A DNA stretch of 64,000 nt from Viola odorata (Eukaryota; Streptophyta; Magnoliopsida; Malpighiales; Violaceae): contig OY829542.1 of assembly GCA_963691705.1 (NCBI GenBank), positions 26,708,579-26,772,578 of the forward strand, in the 5' to 3' direction. Below, piece after piece: positions 1-10,403 of the stretch. Position 1 is the first letter of the stretch. Each line of letters opens with the position of its first letter. The translations under genes were made by a program, and so were the position numbers. Below the pieces are notes generated by a model, which did no database searches, was not told the origin of the DNA, and saw only the letters and a list, made by a program, of their open reading frames with translations.

Positions 1-100
1 ATAGGGGAGATAGGTACTTATGGAGAAGTTAGCAAACTTTGTACTTACAGGGATTTGAGGTCACGCGGGCCCTGTCTTTCTTTTCCGCTTAAGGAAACAA

Positions 101-282
101 CGATATCAACGTGGTTTTACGCCATCAGCTGCCTACGATTAGTGTGGCTTTATACCACTAGATGCCTGTGATGTCGACGAGGTTTTATGCATCTAGGGCT
201 ACCTGCGACACCAACGCGGCCTTACACTGTGGATACCGGTAACCATATGGCTTGTACGTCATGGCTACCCGTAATATCGTGC
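101..282. repeat. Degenerate ~36-bp tandem repeat
   Basis: About five diverged units of 35-37 bp start near 101, 136, 171, 207 and 244. They share blocks like 'CGAtatcAacGtGGttTTA' and 'gcTaCCtg'. They lie between gene A and the unseen 3' LTR of Tat-A. The rest of 1-450 has no recognisable gene. Confidence 0.5.
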
Positions 283-454
283 CTTTTGGCATTTTTCCAG
301 ACGTTATCTCGCACCCCTTCGAACATCTGTATCGCGGATAGTATACGAACATCGATCTTTGCTTCTGCTTCTGGCTTATCAGTCCTTAAGGGTGACGAGA
401 CAGCTCGCCTTTTGAGGACCTCCTTTTTCTTTTCCATGCCCCCCTCTTGGAGCC

Positions 455-460
455 TATAAA
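455..460 (+). promoter_or_regulatory. TATA box of antisense gene A
   Basis: TATAAA lies 50 bp before the gene A start codon. The Tat-B copy of gene A has the equivalent TATAAA (minus strand, 19756-19761) about 60 bp before its ATG, so the core promoter is conserved. Confidence 0.6.
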
Positions 461-510
461 TCGGGGAGCTTCATCCACCCACGTTTTCCTCATCTCTGGC
501 AACTTGCATC

Positions 511-888
511 ATGGATCATTTGACTAAAAACTTTCTCCTTTCCAAGGGCCATTCTCTCAAGAACCTCAATGATGGTGACGTCGGGTTCCTGGAGAACATG
601 CTGGTCAAGACTTCTGAGGACATCCTGGAGCTGCAAGGGATGTTGACCCCACTCCATTCTAGGCTGGGAGCCACGTCTCTAGAGGATTTCAGTCCTTTGG
701 AGAGCGTGTTGAGGTTGGCCACCTCCATAGCTCGGATTCAGGTGGTGATCGTCATGCTGCAGCAGCGCAAGGATATGCTGGGGTGCTGCTTGAAGGGGAT
801 GAGAGCCACCTCCCATAATCTAATTCTGGTCATGGACTCACTGAGAGACATTCCCGAAATACCAGATGACGCCGGCTCTGATGCCTGA
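511..888 (+). CDS. Antisense gene A of Tat-A: small helical protein, unknown function
   Basis: This is an intact 125-residue frame, antisense to the element's gag-pol. It begins MDHLTKNFLLSKGHSLKNLN and looks almost entirely helical: leucine-rich heptads near residues 25-50 and 60-95, then an acidic C-terminus. The Tat-B copy (19312-19695, minus) is 127 residues with the same start, the same motif LELQGMLTPL and the same acidic end, so both the start and the frame are supported by conservation. A TATA box lies 50 bp upstream and a tandem AATAAA signal about 70 bp downstream. I do not recognise a family and see no signal peptide or membrane segment. It is the gene nearest the 3' LTR and is transcribed toward pol. 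Retention of an open frame in a dead element fits a recent insertion or a small target. Confidence 0.72.
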   Translation: MDHLTKNFLLSKGHSLKNLNDGDVGFLENMLVKTSEDILELQGMLTPLHSRLGATSLEDFSPLESVLRLATSIARIQVVIVMLQQRKDMLGCCLKGMRATSHNLILVMDSLRDIPEIPDDAGSDA

Positions 889-955
889 TAGCGGTGGCGC
901 CCCTTTTTTCCTTTTCCCAGTGTCATGTAACTGTACTTTCCCGGCCATTAGGCCA

Positions 956-967
956 TAATAAATAAAC
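956..967 (+). terminator. Polyadenylation signal of gene A
   Basis: Overlapping AATAAATAAA about 70 bp after the gene A stop codon, followed by a T-rich stretch. It fits a plant near-upstream element. The remaining spacer, 968-1248, shows no gene. Confidence 0.5.
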
Positions 968-1248
968 TGTTTCTATTATGCCACTTCGCAACTGTTCTTC
1001 TTCTTTAATACGCCCTTTATCTTTAATACGACTCAGCCACTGGGTAGTTTTCTGGCTGGTTGTTCTACATTAAATCTACGCCGCCATTGTCCTGGCAACT
1101 GATTGGCCGATTTTGCGGTTTTCCTTGATTCATGCGAAAGTTCAAAAGACGTGACTGCAAATCCATATTTACACCCCATGTTGTACACGTGTCTACCTTC
1201 AAGAGTTGGGTTGGAAGACCGAAGATCCCTTTTTCCGATTTTCTGGCT

Positions 1249-1255
1249 ATTTAAG
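1249..1255 (+). promoter_or_regulatory. TATA-like box of gene B (TATTTAA)
   Basis: CTATTTAAGGGGA lies about 75 bp before the gene B ATG. The same string is at the equivalent place in Tat-B (minus strand, about 18928-18935), so it is conserved between copies. Confidence 0.5.
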
Positions 1256-1326
1256 GGGATCCTCTTTCCCTTGTTTTTATTCACCTCCTCGTTCGTTTTT
1301 TCCTTTGATAAGTAATCTGTGATCTC

Positions 1327-1758
1327 ATGGCTGATTCTCATTTTTTAGATACGTTCGCACGAGATTCTCTACCAACTCCTCCGACTTCTCCCGATTCGGA
1401 CAATCCTCCTCCGTCGCCTCCTTGGAGGCCGCCTGTTCGCCGTCGATGCCGCAAGAGGCGGAGGAAAAATGCTGCGGAGGCATCTAGATCGTTCTTCGAT
1501 TCTCTTGCCTCTTTTTCCACAAAAGGGAAAGATACGTCCTTCCTTCCTAGTGAGTCGCCACAATGGGCTCCCTCTGCCTGTTCAGTCATTGAAGCGGTAT
1601 GACCAGCTGTCAAGGAGGGGTCAGATCGATCATCCGCTCGCGCGGGGGAGAGGGTTGAGAAACCTTTCCCTTTCGCTGGCGAGGATCCATTGCTTTTAGG
1701 TGAGGATGATGATGACGTGGTCTACTGTTATGGCGTCTCCTGGTCTGACGGTGAATAG
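1327..1758 (+). pseudogene. Antisense gene B of Tat-A (one premature stop)
   Basis: The frame starts MADSHFLDTFARDSLPTPPT and would encode 143 residues ending in an acidic, aromatic tail (about 1690-1755), but an in-frame TGA at 1600-1602 cuts it at 91 residues. The Tat-B copy (18432-18857, minus) is open throughout and has the same parts in order: a Ser/Pro-rich N-terminus with the block PTSPDSDNPP, a basic stretch here reading RRRCRKRRRK (a likely nuclear localisation signal, residues about 38-47), a variable middle, and the acidic C-terminus. The TGA is consistent with a CGA to TGA transition. An AATAAA signal follows at 1808-1813. The family is unknown. A basic patch plus acidic tail would suit a small nuclear regulator, but that is inference. 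Confidence 0.66.
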
Positions 1759-2027
1759 TTGGGCATATCATGCCTCTTTTGTAGATGCCGTATGGCTCTT
1801 CCAAAATAATAAAATGACGCTTTATTTTCTTTTTGCTCTCCGGCCGCTTTTCTCCCTTCGTGTTTCCAGGATTATCGCGGAAATGTGCCTTTCACTGGAT
1901 GCGACTGCCTTTCGGTTTTCAATCCGTAACTGTCTTTTCTCAAGAGACATTGATGACTGCCCACGCGTCCTTTTCCACTCTGCACGTGTTTTATTTTCAC
2001 AGGCTGCTTCTTCTTTAGGTTTTACCT

Positions 2028-2036
2028 TTATAAGGA
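2028..2036 (+). promoter_or_regulatory. TATA-like box of gene C
   Basis: TTTATAAGG lies about 190 bp before the gene C ATG, after a T-rich tract. The stretch 1814-2222 otherwise holds only the presumed promoter and leader of gene C, including the motif AGGTATTT at 2175-2182. Confidence 0.4.
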
Positions 2037-2222
2037 ATCCGCTCTTCTATTTTAGTACTTTTGCTAATATTTTGAAATTCTTCGCATTCTCTCTCTTCTA
2101 TTTTTTTTTCTTCTCGAGGGGTTTACTGCGATTGCTCACCGGTGCCGACGACCGGTTCACTGGTTCTCTATTCCAGGTATTTTTGTTTCTCTATCGCCAT
2201 AGCTTTACTTTTCCAGTTCATT

Positions 2223-4450
2223 ATGTCTCGTGCTAGACCTTCTGCAATTATCGAAAATCCCCTAGATCCCGAAGTTAAGAGAGCTCGTAGTGTTTTTGAC
2301 TGTAATGAGGTTTTGAGGGCTGAATTAGAGGAGAACGGTATCACTTTTCCCACGGGATACCGCCCTTTTGTCCCTTTGAAGGATACTCGGCTCACTGATG
2401 CCATGTGGGGAACGTTTCGGTTGGTTTATTTCAAGATGTTTACCTACGGATTTCATTTCCCACTTCATACTTCTCTGATGAAACTGCCATTACGATCTCA
2501 ATCCCATTCAAATAACTCCACCTTCCTGGTGTGGGCTTTTTGCCTTTCTTCGTTCGTGTGAGATGAAGCGTATTTTTGCTCCATCGCTCGATCTGTTCCG
2601 TACATTTTTCACCTTGAGGTGTCACGGCTGCTTAGTGGATATTACCCCAAGATGGAATGGTGCTCTTGTTGGGTTCTTCTGGCGGAATTTTCAAGGTTTC
2701 GAAGAGAACATGGACAACTGGAAAAATGGCTTCTTCACCCTTCGCTTGCCCTCTCGATATTGGCGCGGTGGTTTCAACCGAGAGATTACCAGTGCCGCTT
2801 GGCGAGAACCAGATGTGCTGTCTAGTATGGATGTGTCCAATGTTAACGCCTTGTTAGAAATAGAAGGGCCTTTCCGCATTCGGGAATTTGCTCGGTTCAG
2901 GCCTTTGTCAGAGTGTGTCGTTGGTGAGTTTTTTCTTTTATCGCCTTATCGCTTTGATTTTCTTGTCATGTTGAAATATTTTATCGGCAGGTAACGCTGA
3001 GGGTCGATCCTCCGAGGAAAGTGACACTCCTCTGAACGTGGTGCCGCTTCAGACATTACCTCTTTCTCCTCCACCTGAAGGCTCTAGTCGTCCGCCTATT
3101 CCGCCGCGAGGAAGGAGAAACAAAACCGTCGCGACACCCAATACATCTGCTCGACCTTCCCGTTTCCTTGAGAATTGGTTACCGTCTCGCGGTAAGGGAG
3201 TGGCCCCAAGTAATCCCGTGATTGAAGAAGTTGACAGTGATAGCGAAAGCATGGATACTGGTTCCGAGCTGCGTCATGCCACTCTTGCCCAACGGATGAA
3301 ACTTAGGTCGAGAAAAAGTGAACCCGCAGCGGAGTCAACCGAGGACGATAGCGAAGAGATCGCCGCCGAGACAGAGCGTCTCGTAAAGAGAGTTCGTAAA
3401 GAGAAATCTGACCCACCAATTCCTCCCGCGGAGGAAGTTAACGCGGTTCCTACCGAGGGAGTTAACACTTCACGCGTTTTGGATCCTTTGCTAGTGACGG
3501 AAGTTGTCAAGGTGCCCTCTGCCATTCCTCCCAAAGTTAACGAGGCTTCAGCAGTGGTGGGCTCTCCCTTGGTGTCTGGCGGTCCTAGCTCTCCGATTCA
3601 CTCTTTTATTCCTGATGTGATCTTACCGGCCTCAAATTCGATTGCTCCTCCTAATCCTCCCCCATAGAAACCTCAGCCTGTGTTTCTTTCTTCGATTTCG
3701 GGCATTGGTGATTCCGCAGAAAGTTGTTCTCCTTATATCGCCAATCTTTCCCTTCAAGGCCTTCAAGGCCCTACCACACATCAGCTGGACTTGTCTTCCC
3801 TTGGTACCGACGGCCTTCGCGCTTTAGGGATATCAGACCCGCTATCGCGAGAAGAACCAGTGGGCCCAATAGTGGGGCAAATGTTTACTTCTTCGAAGGA
3901 CAAAGAAGAGTTCCTGCGGCATACTCCTGAAGTACGACATTCACGCCTTCTGACTGACATGCTAGCCAGTTTCCGCGAGCTAAATTACTTTTTCGAAGAT
4001 CAGCGTGACAAGGTTCGGCCTTCTCTTGATTTGAAGGCAGAACTACACGCTGTCTTAGGGAAGGTAACGGAGCTGTCGCAGCTTCAGGAACGAAACCGGG
4101 CGGAGTTGGACGACTGTCGTGCTGAGCTTGCTCGAGAAAAATCAAAAGGGAAGGCTAAGATAGAGCTTCTGGAGGCAGAATTGGTGGTGGCTGACAAAAA
4201 GAATATCTTCCTTCGCGAAGAGATAGCGTCTCGCGATGTGGAATTGGCCAAAGTACCTTCAAGGATAGTCTGGTGTAAGAACAAGACCATGGAAATTTGT
4301 ATTGCTGAATTTATGAGTCTCCATCGCCAGGGAACCGTTAATTCGTCAGTGCCGGCCGATTATGCTTCCAAGAGGATGAAGTCTCTGGGCGAAGTTGAGG
4401 GAGATCTTTCTTCTAGGAATGGCGACTGTGATGTCCGCGAGGGCCCATGA
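2223..4450 (+). pseudogene. Antisense gene C of Tat-A: Transposase_28-like domain plus coiled coil (frameshift and stop)
   Basis: Exon 1 (2223-2923) holds the domain known from plant 'putative gypsy type transposon' proteins (Pfam Transposase_28-like). Its landmarks are VYFKMFTYGFHFP, then a Pro-Ser-Trp-Cys block, then a Trp-rich stretch near 2690-2790. A 67-bp GT-AG intron (2924-2990, phase 1) follows; removing it joins the frame exactly to the downstream exon. Exon 2 (2991-4450) encodes a low-complexity Pro/Ser/acidic linker and a charged coiled coil (about 4020-4270). Breaks: a frameshift near 2490 and an in-frame TAG at 3665-3667. The Tat-B copy (16523-17937, minus) matches both ends but has lost the middle. 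Gene C is a diverged paralogue of gene D. The function is unknown; the pseudogene call is secure, the family call less so. Confidence 0.7.
2924..2990 (+). other. Intron in gene C (GT-AG, 67 bp, phase 1)
   Basis: The donor is G|GTGAGT and the acceptor TCGGCAG|G. The upstream frame runs into a stop just beyond the acceptor (before 2994) if unspliced, whereas splicing leads into the long open frame that continues to 3667. The position, right after the Transposase_28-like domain, and the phase match intron 1 of gene D. Confidence 0.65.
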
Positions 4451-4883
4451 TTAATCAAAGCTGTTCCATTTAGAAGATTTTTCTGCTTATTTGTTTCTTT
4501 GTCTTGTAATAACGCCTCGTTGTGCGACAATATTCATATTTTACTGCTATTTGATTTTTATTCCGCCTTTTCAAAGCTGCCTTTTTTCATTAACGCCCTC
4601 TTGCGTTATCTCCTTTCTTGCGATATCGCTTTTGTTTTTTCCAAGAGATGGTACCTGCTTTTCAGAGCATTTAATGCTTGCTATCCTTTCATTAGAAAAG
4701 TCGTGATTGTGCAGGCACACGTGTCCATTTCTTCTGGCGCTATGGGCTAGCGTGCTTGAGAACTTTACCTGGATCGAGGTGTTGTAGCGCTTTTCTAGAA
4801 TTGCACTTATTGCCTGAGTCTGTTTCTTATGTCGCTTCCACGCAACGACTGTGGCATCCGCCGTTTCGTTCAATTATTAGGGT

Positions 4884-4890
4884 TATAAAA
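4884..4890 (+). promoter_or_regulatory. TATA box of gene D
   Basis: TATAAAA lies 170 bp before the gene D ATG in a T-rich leader. The Tat-B copy has the decayed form TTATCAAACC at the matching place (about 16023-16032, minus). The spacer 4451-4880 shows no gene. Confidence 0.5.
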
Positions 4891-5771
4891 CCCAATATTT
4901 ATTCTTTTACTTTTCTTTTATCATCCCACTTTCTCATATTTTCTTTTAGCCGTCTTGTTTTCTCCCCACTATTCAGGGCTCTTCGAAGTGTTTTCTTTCT
5001 AAAGGTATTTCCTTTTTTCCTCCATCGTCCTCTTCATCTTTTATTTCTTTAATTCTGCCATGGCTAAGACTCGCCGCTCTGAGTCGAAATCTGCCGATGA
5101 GAAAAGGATGGATATTACTGCTAGTGTTATCACATCTGAGGCCACTCTCCGTGAGCATTTGGCCGCCCATAATGCTGATATCCCTGATGATTATAAGACC
5201 ACTGTTTCCCCTGAGTCACTACGTTTGAACATCGTTCTGACGGGAAATCAGAGGGTCTTGTACGCGCAAATGTTCCATTATAGTTTCCGGCTTCCTATTG
5301 ACTCTTTTGTGAAATAATTGCTTGTTGCTGGCGATCTGAATCCGACCCAATTATCCCCAAATGCGTATTGTTGTGTTTATGCTTTTCTAGAACTTTGTAA
5401 ATACAAAGGGATTACTTCCCCTTCCCTTCTACTACTCAAATCTCTTTTTAAGCTGATGAAGTGTCGGGGAGTGATAACGATATCTCCCCGTTTTGACGAT
5501 GACTCTCTTAAGTCTTTTACTTGGAAACTCCTCCACATCGAGTCTTCCGTTGATGCCTGGAAAAAGGAGTTCTTTGTGATAGATCTTCCCGAAGGTCCTA
5601 GTTCCTGGTGGCGATCTGGGTTTAACCAAAACGTCGATGATACCGTCTGGAGCCGACCAGGGACCCTTCCTCCATGCGAACAAGACTGGTTAAACAAGTT
5701 GCTCAAACTGGAAATCAGCGTTCACATCCCTCAAGTGGCTTGTAGAATGGACATTCATTCTTGTGTTAAAC

Positions 5772-5841
5772 GTGAGTGTCGCGTTACTCCCTTATTTGTT
5801 ATCGCTGATACTAATGTTGACGTTATTTTGTGATCTCGCAG
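5772..5841 (+). other. Intron 1 of gene D (70 bp, phase 1), conserved in Tat-B
   Basis: The donor C|GTGAGT and acceptor TCGCAG flank a T-rich 70-bp segment. In the Tat-B copy the intron is also 70 bp (15087-15156, minus), with the same phase, the same GTGAGTGT donor and CTGCAG acceptor, while the intron interior has diverged more than the exons. Confidence 0.75.
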
Positions 5842-6113
5842 CGACGGATCCCAACTATAAGCCTGAAAGCGTAAGGAGACGCATGAAGAGGGCTCAAGAA
5901 AGAGAAGAAAAGGAGAGGGCTACTTCCACGGAAGCTACTGATAATCCCACGGAGCTGCCGGCTACTTCCGCGAGTCTTGCTCAAGTATCCTCTTCTTCGG
6001 CCGGTGAGGGGAATACTGCCATTCCTTCAGGCGTTCCCCTCGTGACCATCGCTGTTACACCTTCTCCAGACGCGGCAGGTTCTTCAGACGCACCTCTTCC
6101 CAACACCGTTACA

Positions 6114-6206
6114 GTAAGGGTGTCTTTCAGCCACGATATGCTACATTTTTGATGTCTTCCGTGGTTTGATTTCTTTTTTCTATATTTCATATTGTGTTCT
6201 TGGCAG
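6114..6206 (+). other. Intron 2 of gene D (93 bp, phase 0)
   Basis: The donor ACA|GTAAGG and acceptor TTGGCAG|GAC leave both flanking exons in one frame. The Tat-B copy is truncated before this point, so conservation cannot be tested here. Confidence 0.55.
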
Positions 6207-7323
6207 GACACTACTGTTGTCGCTACCTCCGCTCCTCCCTCAGACGCTATGAATTTGGGCTACGTGCTGACTGGTTCTAAGAAGAGACAGCGGCCGGAAG
6301 GTGAGGGCGGAAATTTCTCTTCCTCCACCATCGGAATGGAGAACACACCTGCAGACGGTTTTGATTCCACGGTCGTTCCCCAAGGGGGGCATTCCTCTGA
6401 ATTTTTGGCGAACATGGGCGCAGGCGAGACTTTCGGGGTTTCGCCCAATTCTTTTGGAGGTCCCGTTCACGCATATCCCTCCAATCTGGGATATCAAGAG
6501 GGCTTGCAGGATTTTCCAGGTTATCAGCCTCATGGTGTTTACCTTGCTCCGGGGGGTTCATCCACACCCTCCTTTTCCGTTGGCGTTTGCTCCTTCGAGC
6601 TTCCCCCTGTCGGACCGTTATGGCGAAGGAGGTGCCACCTTCAACTTTGTAGCGGATCTTGGTCCGATAGGTGGGGTTGGCACTGTGACCCATCAGGTTG
6701 GACTGTACGATCTCCGTAACACTGGCTTGGCGGCACTAGGGGGCGATTGCTCAGATGAAGTTTCGGCTTTGCTGGCTTCCCAAGTATTGGCGTCTGCGGC
6801 AGAACGGGATTCTTTTCTTTCCAAGAACGAGGTCAATAGGGTGAACTCATTACGCTCCAGCCTTTTCACTAACATGATGAAGTTCCATTATTGGGCGGAG
6901 GAAGCGCAGTGTCAGACTGCTTTCCTTTCCTCCTCCTTGGAGGAATTATCGCGGGAGTGAAATGAGAAGAAGAAGTTGCTGGAGGAGCGCATGCAACTAT
7001 TATTAGCTCAACAGGAGCTGAAGAAGGAACATTCTGACGCCTTGGCAGAAGAGAGGGCCAAAAATACTATCTTGGAGAATGAGAAGTCATCCTTGGCCCA
7101 AGAGAAGGCTGCCGTGGAGGAAGAGTCGGCCGATAGGAGTCTGTGGCACGTCGAGCAGACTGCTGCTATTTTAGTTGCTTATTTTGAGGAAGTCCATGGG
7201 GTCGATGCGTACAAGCCTGATGATGTTACGGCGGCTTTCATGCGAAGATCTGCTCATCTTAATGAGGAGGGTTTTCGCCAAGCTAAAGCGGCAGGCTGGA
7301 AACGGAGGAACCCCGACAGTTGA

Positions 7324-8426
7324 CATTCTTCGAGGCTTTGCTGCCCTTCTCTTAGTGATCAAGCGTCACTATATTTTTGTAATTATTTTGACCGCTGAAG
7401 TTCATAACTCCTTAAAACATTTTGGTGTAATCAGACAGCCTTTATCGCTATCTTTCCTTTCATTTAGTTGTCTCCTTACGACCTTCTTTGGCGTTGTCTT
7501 CGCCCGTTATCCCGATGCGCTTATTTTTTCGAGTAGCTCCTTAGCAGTCCCACTAAAATTTCAAAATTCGATATCGGGTTAGTTCTCCTGGTATGTCTTA
7601 CGATATCGTTACTTATGAGATCATTACTCCTTTCGCTGCCCAAAAAATATTGTGCACATTCCTAATTGTAAACCATCAGTAACAAAAACACGTTACGAGG
7701 GATAGTAATTACCCGTAGGAGCCTTTCCGCTGCCATCATAGGGCGTCATCTTGGAACTCGCGTGAATCGCTTTCGCTATCAGCTCTATACTTCACCAGGG
7801 ATTACACATCTGGCTACTAGCTGGGATTTCACGATTCTCCGCGTTTCCCTTTTTTCACGATCGGCCCGTAAAGTGCCTCATCTTAGTGAGCTGTCGGATC
7901 GGGACGACTATCACAAGGCTAGGGAGTTTTCACTTTTGGGCGTTGGCCTCGCGTCTAGAACCGTGTCCTTACTTAATGGCCTGGCTGCAGCAGCCCAGCC
8001 GTTAAGATAGGATTCTTGTCTCTAGAACGGAGTTTCTATTCCTTTGGGGCGTGCCTTGTCTTGATGGGCCGTCTCCACGAGAACGGTCAGTACAAGAAAA
8101 GGACTTTTCACCCCCAAAGATACCGGGTAGTGCCCTCACTTAATGAGCCATCTGATCAAGATCAGTCATCACAAGGATAGGACTTTTCACCCCCGGGGGC
8201 GTCCAGGATCTTTCAATCCGACGCTAATTCAAGGTATGTTGGGTCGTGCCCTCACTTAGTGGGTCATCTGATCAAGACCGGCAATCACAAGGATAGGACT
8301 TTTCACTTCCCAAGATACCCCCTTTTTTTTTTATCTGCACAAAGGCAACCACAAACACCCACGAAAGCTCTCTCCTCGAGCGTTAGTCATGGTTAAGGTT
8401 GACATAAATCAAAGGTGCAGATAAAA
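7324..8426. repeat. Spacer between gene D and pol with ~110-bp imperfect tandem repeats
   Basis: About five diverged units between 7875 and 8320 share blocks such as CACTTAaTGagcCatCTGAT, then 'cacaaggAtAggacTTTTCAC'-like text. This is where convergent pol and gene D transcripts would end or overlap. No gene is seen in 7324-7874 or 8321-8426. Confidence 0.55.
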
Positions 8427-8429
8427 TTA

Positions 8430-9560
8430 AATTCTAGAGTAATATAATTTCAAACGAGCGATATTCCAAGAGTTGGATAAGGGTGTACCATCGAGCGTCT
8501 CCAGATGATAGGCTCCTTTTCCGACAACGTGGGTGACGTGATATGGTCCATCCCAGTTTGGACTGAGTTTTCCCATACGTTGTCCTGCCGCTCGCTTGTC
8601 TCGGAGCACCAGGTCACAGGCTTTCAGCAACCGCTCTTTGACGCGCCTGTTATGATAACGGGCCATCTTTTGTTTGTAATGCTGCATTTTCAGAAGGATT
8701 TCTTCTCAGACTTCTGGTAACGCGTCCAGGTTAGCTCGTAACCTTTCCTCATTCAGTTCCTCTCGAAAGTGAGCCACCCGTAGGCTCATGGTTCCAATTT
8801 CCACCGGTGTAACAGCTTCGGTTCCGAAGGCCAACGCGAAGGGTGTTTCTCCGGTGCTAGTCTTTACGGTCATGCGGTACGGCCACATCACGTATGGTTG
8901 CTCATCAGCCCACTTCTTTTTAGACCCTTCTAGGTTTTTCTTGATACCGCTGAGGATGCTCCGATTGGTTACTTCCGCCTGTCCATTAGTTTGCGGATGA
9001 GCCACGGAGGAAAATCGTTGCTCGATCCTGAATTTTGAGCACTGGTCTTTAAAGAATTGGCTGGTGAACTGCGTTCCGTTATCGCTGACAAGGACACGAG
9101 GTATGCCAAACCTCATGATAACTTGATATTTGAAGAAATGCCAAGTTTTTTCTGCCGTGATTGTGGCGACCGCTTCAGCTTCTGCCCACTTAGTGAAATA
9201 GTCTACCGCCACTATCACAAACTTCAGTTGGGACCTTGCCTTTGGGAATGGGCCTAGGATATCGATCCTCCATTTAGCGAAAGGACAAGGGGCGATAATT
9301 TCAGATATTTCAGTGGCAGGTCGCCGAGGAATTCTGGCAAACTCCTGGCACTTAGGGCAAGTTTGCACATAGTTGTGGCAATCTCTCCGGATGGTGAGCC
9401 AGTAGAATCCGGATCTGAAGACTTATGCCACCAAGGTGCCACCTGATACGTGCATACCACATACCCCTTCATGGATTTCGCGCAAGGTGTGAAGACCTTC
9501 TTGCTCAGTTATACATTTGGCGGCTGGGTGAGAAAAACATCTTCGAATCAAATCCCCGTC
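8430..9560 (-). other. Integrase domain of Tat-A
   Basis: The HHCC zinc finger (His-His at about 9430-9470, CPKC at 9345-9362) is split by the TAA at 9423. The core has Asp in IDILGPFP (9261-9263), Asp in VSDNGTQF (9081-9083) and Glu in NGQAEV (8973-8975). The spacing between the last two is exactly 35 residues (DD35E). The C-terminal part (8430-8690) is separated by the TGA at 8706. Confidence 0.85.
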
Positions 9561-9884
9561 ATAGTACGTACAACGAGCTGCCTGTTTCAGCACCTTCTTC
9601 GTTTCAGCGGTATCCTCAGGCAGTTCCTCATGTTTCAAGTACTTGATTACGGGAATTTGCCAATCGCTCTCACGCTCCTCTACACAGAAAGATGCTTGCT
9701 CTTCCATGAAGGATAGTACTGCTAGCTTACGATAATATACGCCTTTGGGTATGGACACTTCCGGATTCGCGGTCAATTTGGCTAGATTGTCAGCTTCAAC
9801 GTTTTCCTCTCTGGGAACATGCTCGAAGCTGACTTACACGCCCTCTTTCTTTATCTCCAATAGTTCTCGCTTTACTTTAGCGAG

Positions 9885-10260
9885 CTATTGAATCATAATG
9901 GGTTCCCGGGCCTGAGAGTGCCCCAAGACCTGGTCAATTATTAACTTGGAATCACCACAAATTTTTAGACGCAGGTCTCCTGTTCTTCCAGTATCGTGCC
10001 TCCCTTTAGAGGAAAGTCCTTTCCCTATTCTAAGCCCGGCTAGCAACGCTTCATACTCTGCCGCGTTATTAGACAACGGCTGTAGGATTCGAATGGCGTA
10101 TCGTATTTGCATGTCGTGCGGCCCATTTATAAAGATTCCAGCTCCCGCTAGCTCTTGGTTTTTGGCTCCGTCCACATGGACGATCCAAAGGTCCGTATAA
10201 GTTTCCGAGAACGGGAGATCCATATCGCCCCATTCCGCTTCAGGTATGCCAGCCAAAGGG
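9885..10260 (-). other. Second, archaeal-type RNase H of Tat-A
   Basis: The motifs VDGAKN (first catalytic Asp), NNAAEYEALLAGL (Glu) and CGDSKLI (Asp) are those of the additional RNase H acquired by the Tat and Ogre lineages. This is the key evidence for the lineage assignment. Confidence 0.82.
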
Positions 10261-10403
10261 TCCTCTGTAAAGGTACATTCCGCTATGAAATCAGCCAGGA
10301 TCAGAGCTTTTACGGACGGTCGAGACTGATACCTTAATCCATACTGTTCTAGTTCAAGCGCCCAGATCAACATTCTTCCGGAAGATTCAGGCTTTCGAAA
10401 TAT

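Larger units (their letters stand above)
5060..7323 (+). pseudogene. Antisense gene D of Tat-A: Transposase_28-like domain plus coiled coil
   Basis: Starts MAKTRRSESKSADEKRMDIT. The first exon (5060-5771) carries a Transposase_28-like domain with NAYCCVYAFLELCKYKGI and a Trp-Trp pair near 5608-5613. Two GT-AG introns follow (5772-5841, phase 1; 6114-6206, phase 0); both restore the frame. The last exon is Pro/Gly/Ser-rich, then a long Glu/Lys/Leu coiled coil (about 6960-7150) and a basic end. Breaks: TAA at 5315-5317 (Gln in the Tat-B copy), a frameshift near 6570-6600, and TGA at 6958-6960. Without these it would be about 700 residues. It is convergent with pol, whose end lies 1.1 kb away. 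The Tat-B copy (14893-15850) is about 70% identical over the first domain. The molecular function is unknown. Confidence 0.75.

Noticed and set aside
376..381. TTATCA as the inner border of the Tat-A 3' LTR
   Set aside because: Sequence to its left has no similarity to the Tat-A 5' LTR or the Tat-B LTR, so the hexamer is chance; the 3' LTR lies outside the window.
1700..2236. 178-codon plus-strand frame rich in Phe and Leu
   Set aside because: It spans the end of gene B, the spacer and the T-rich leader of gene C; the Tat-B copy does not conserve it.
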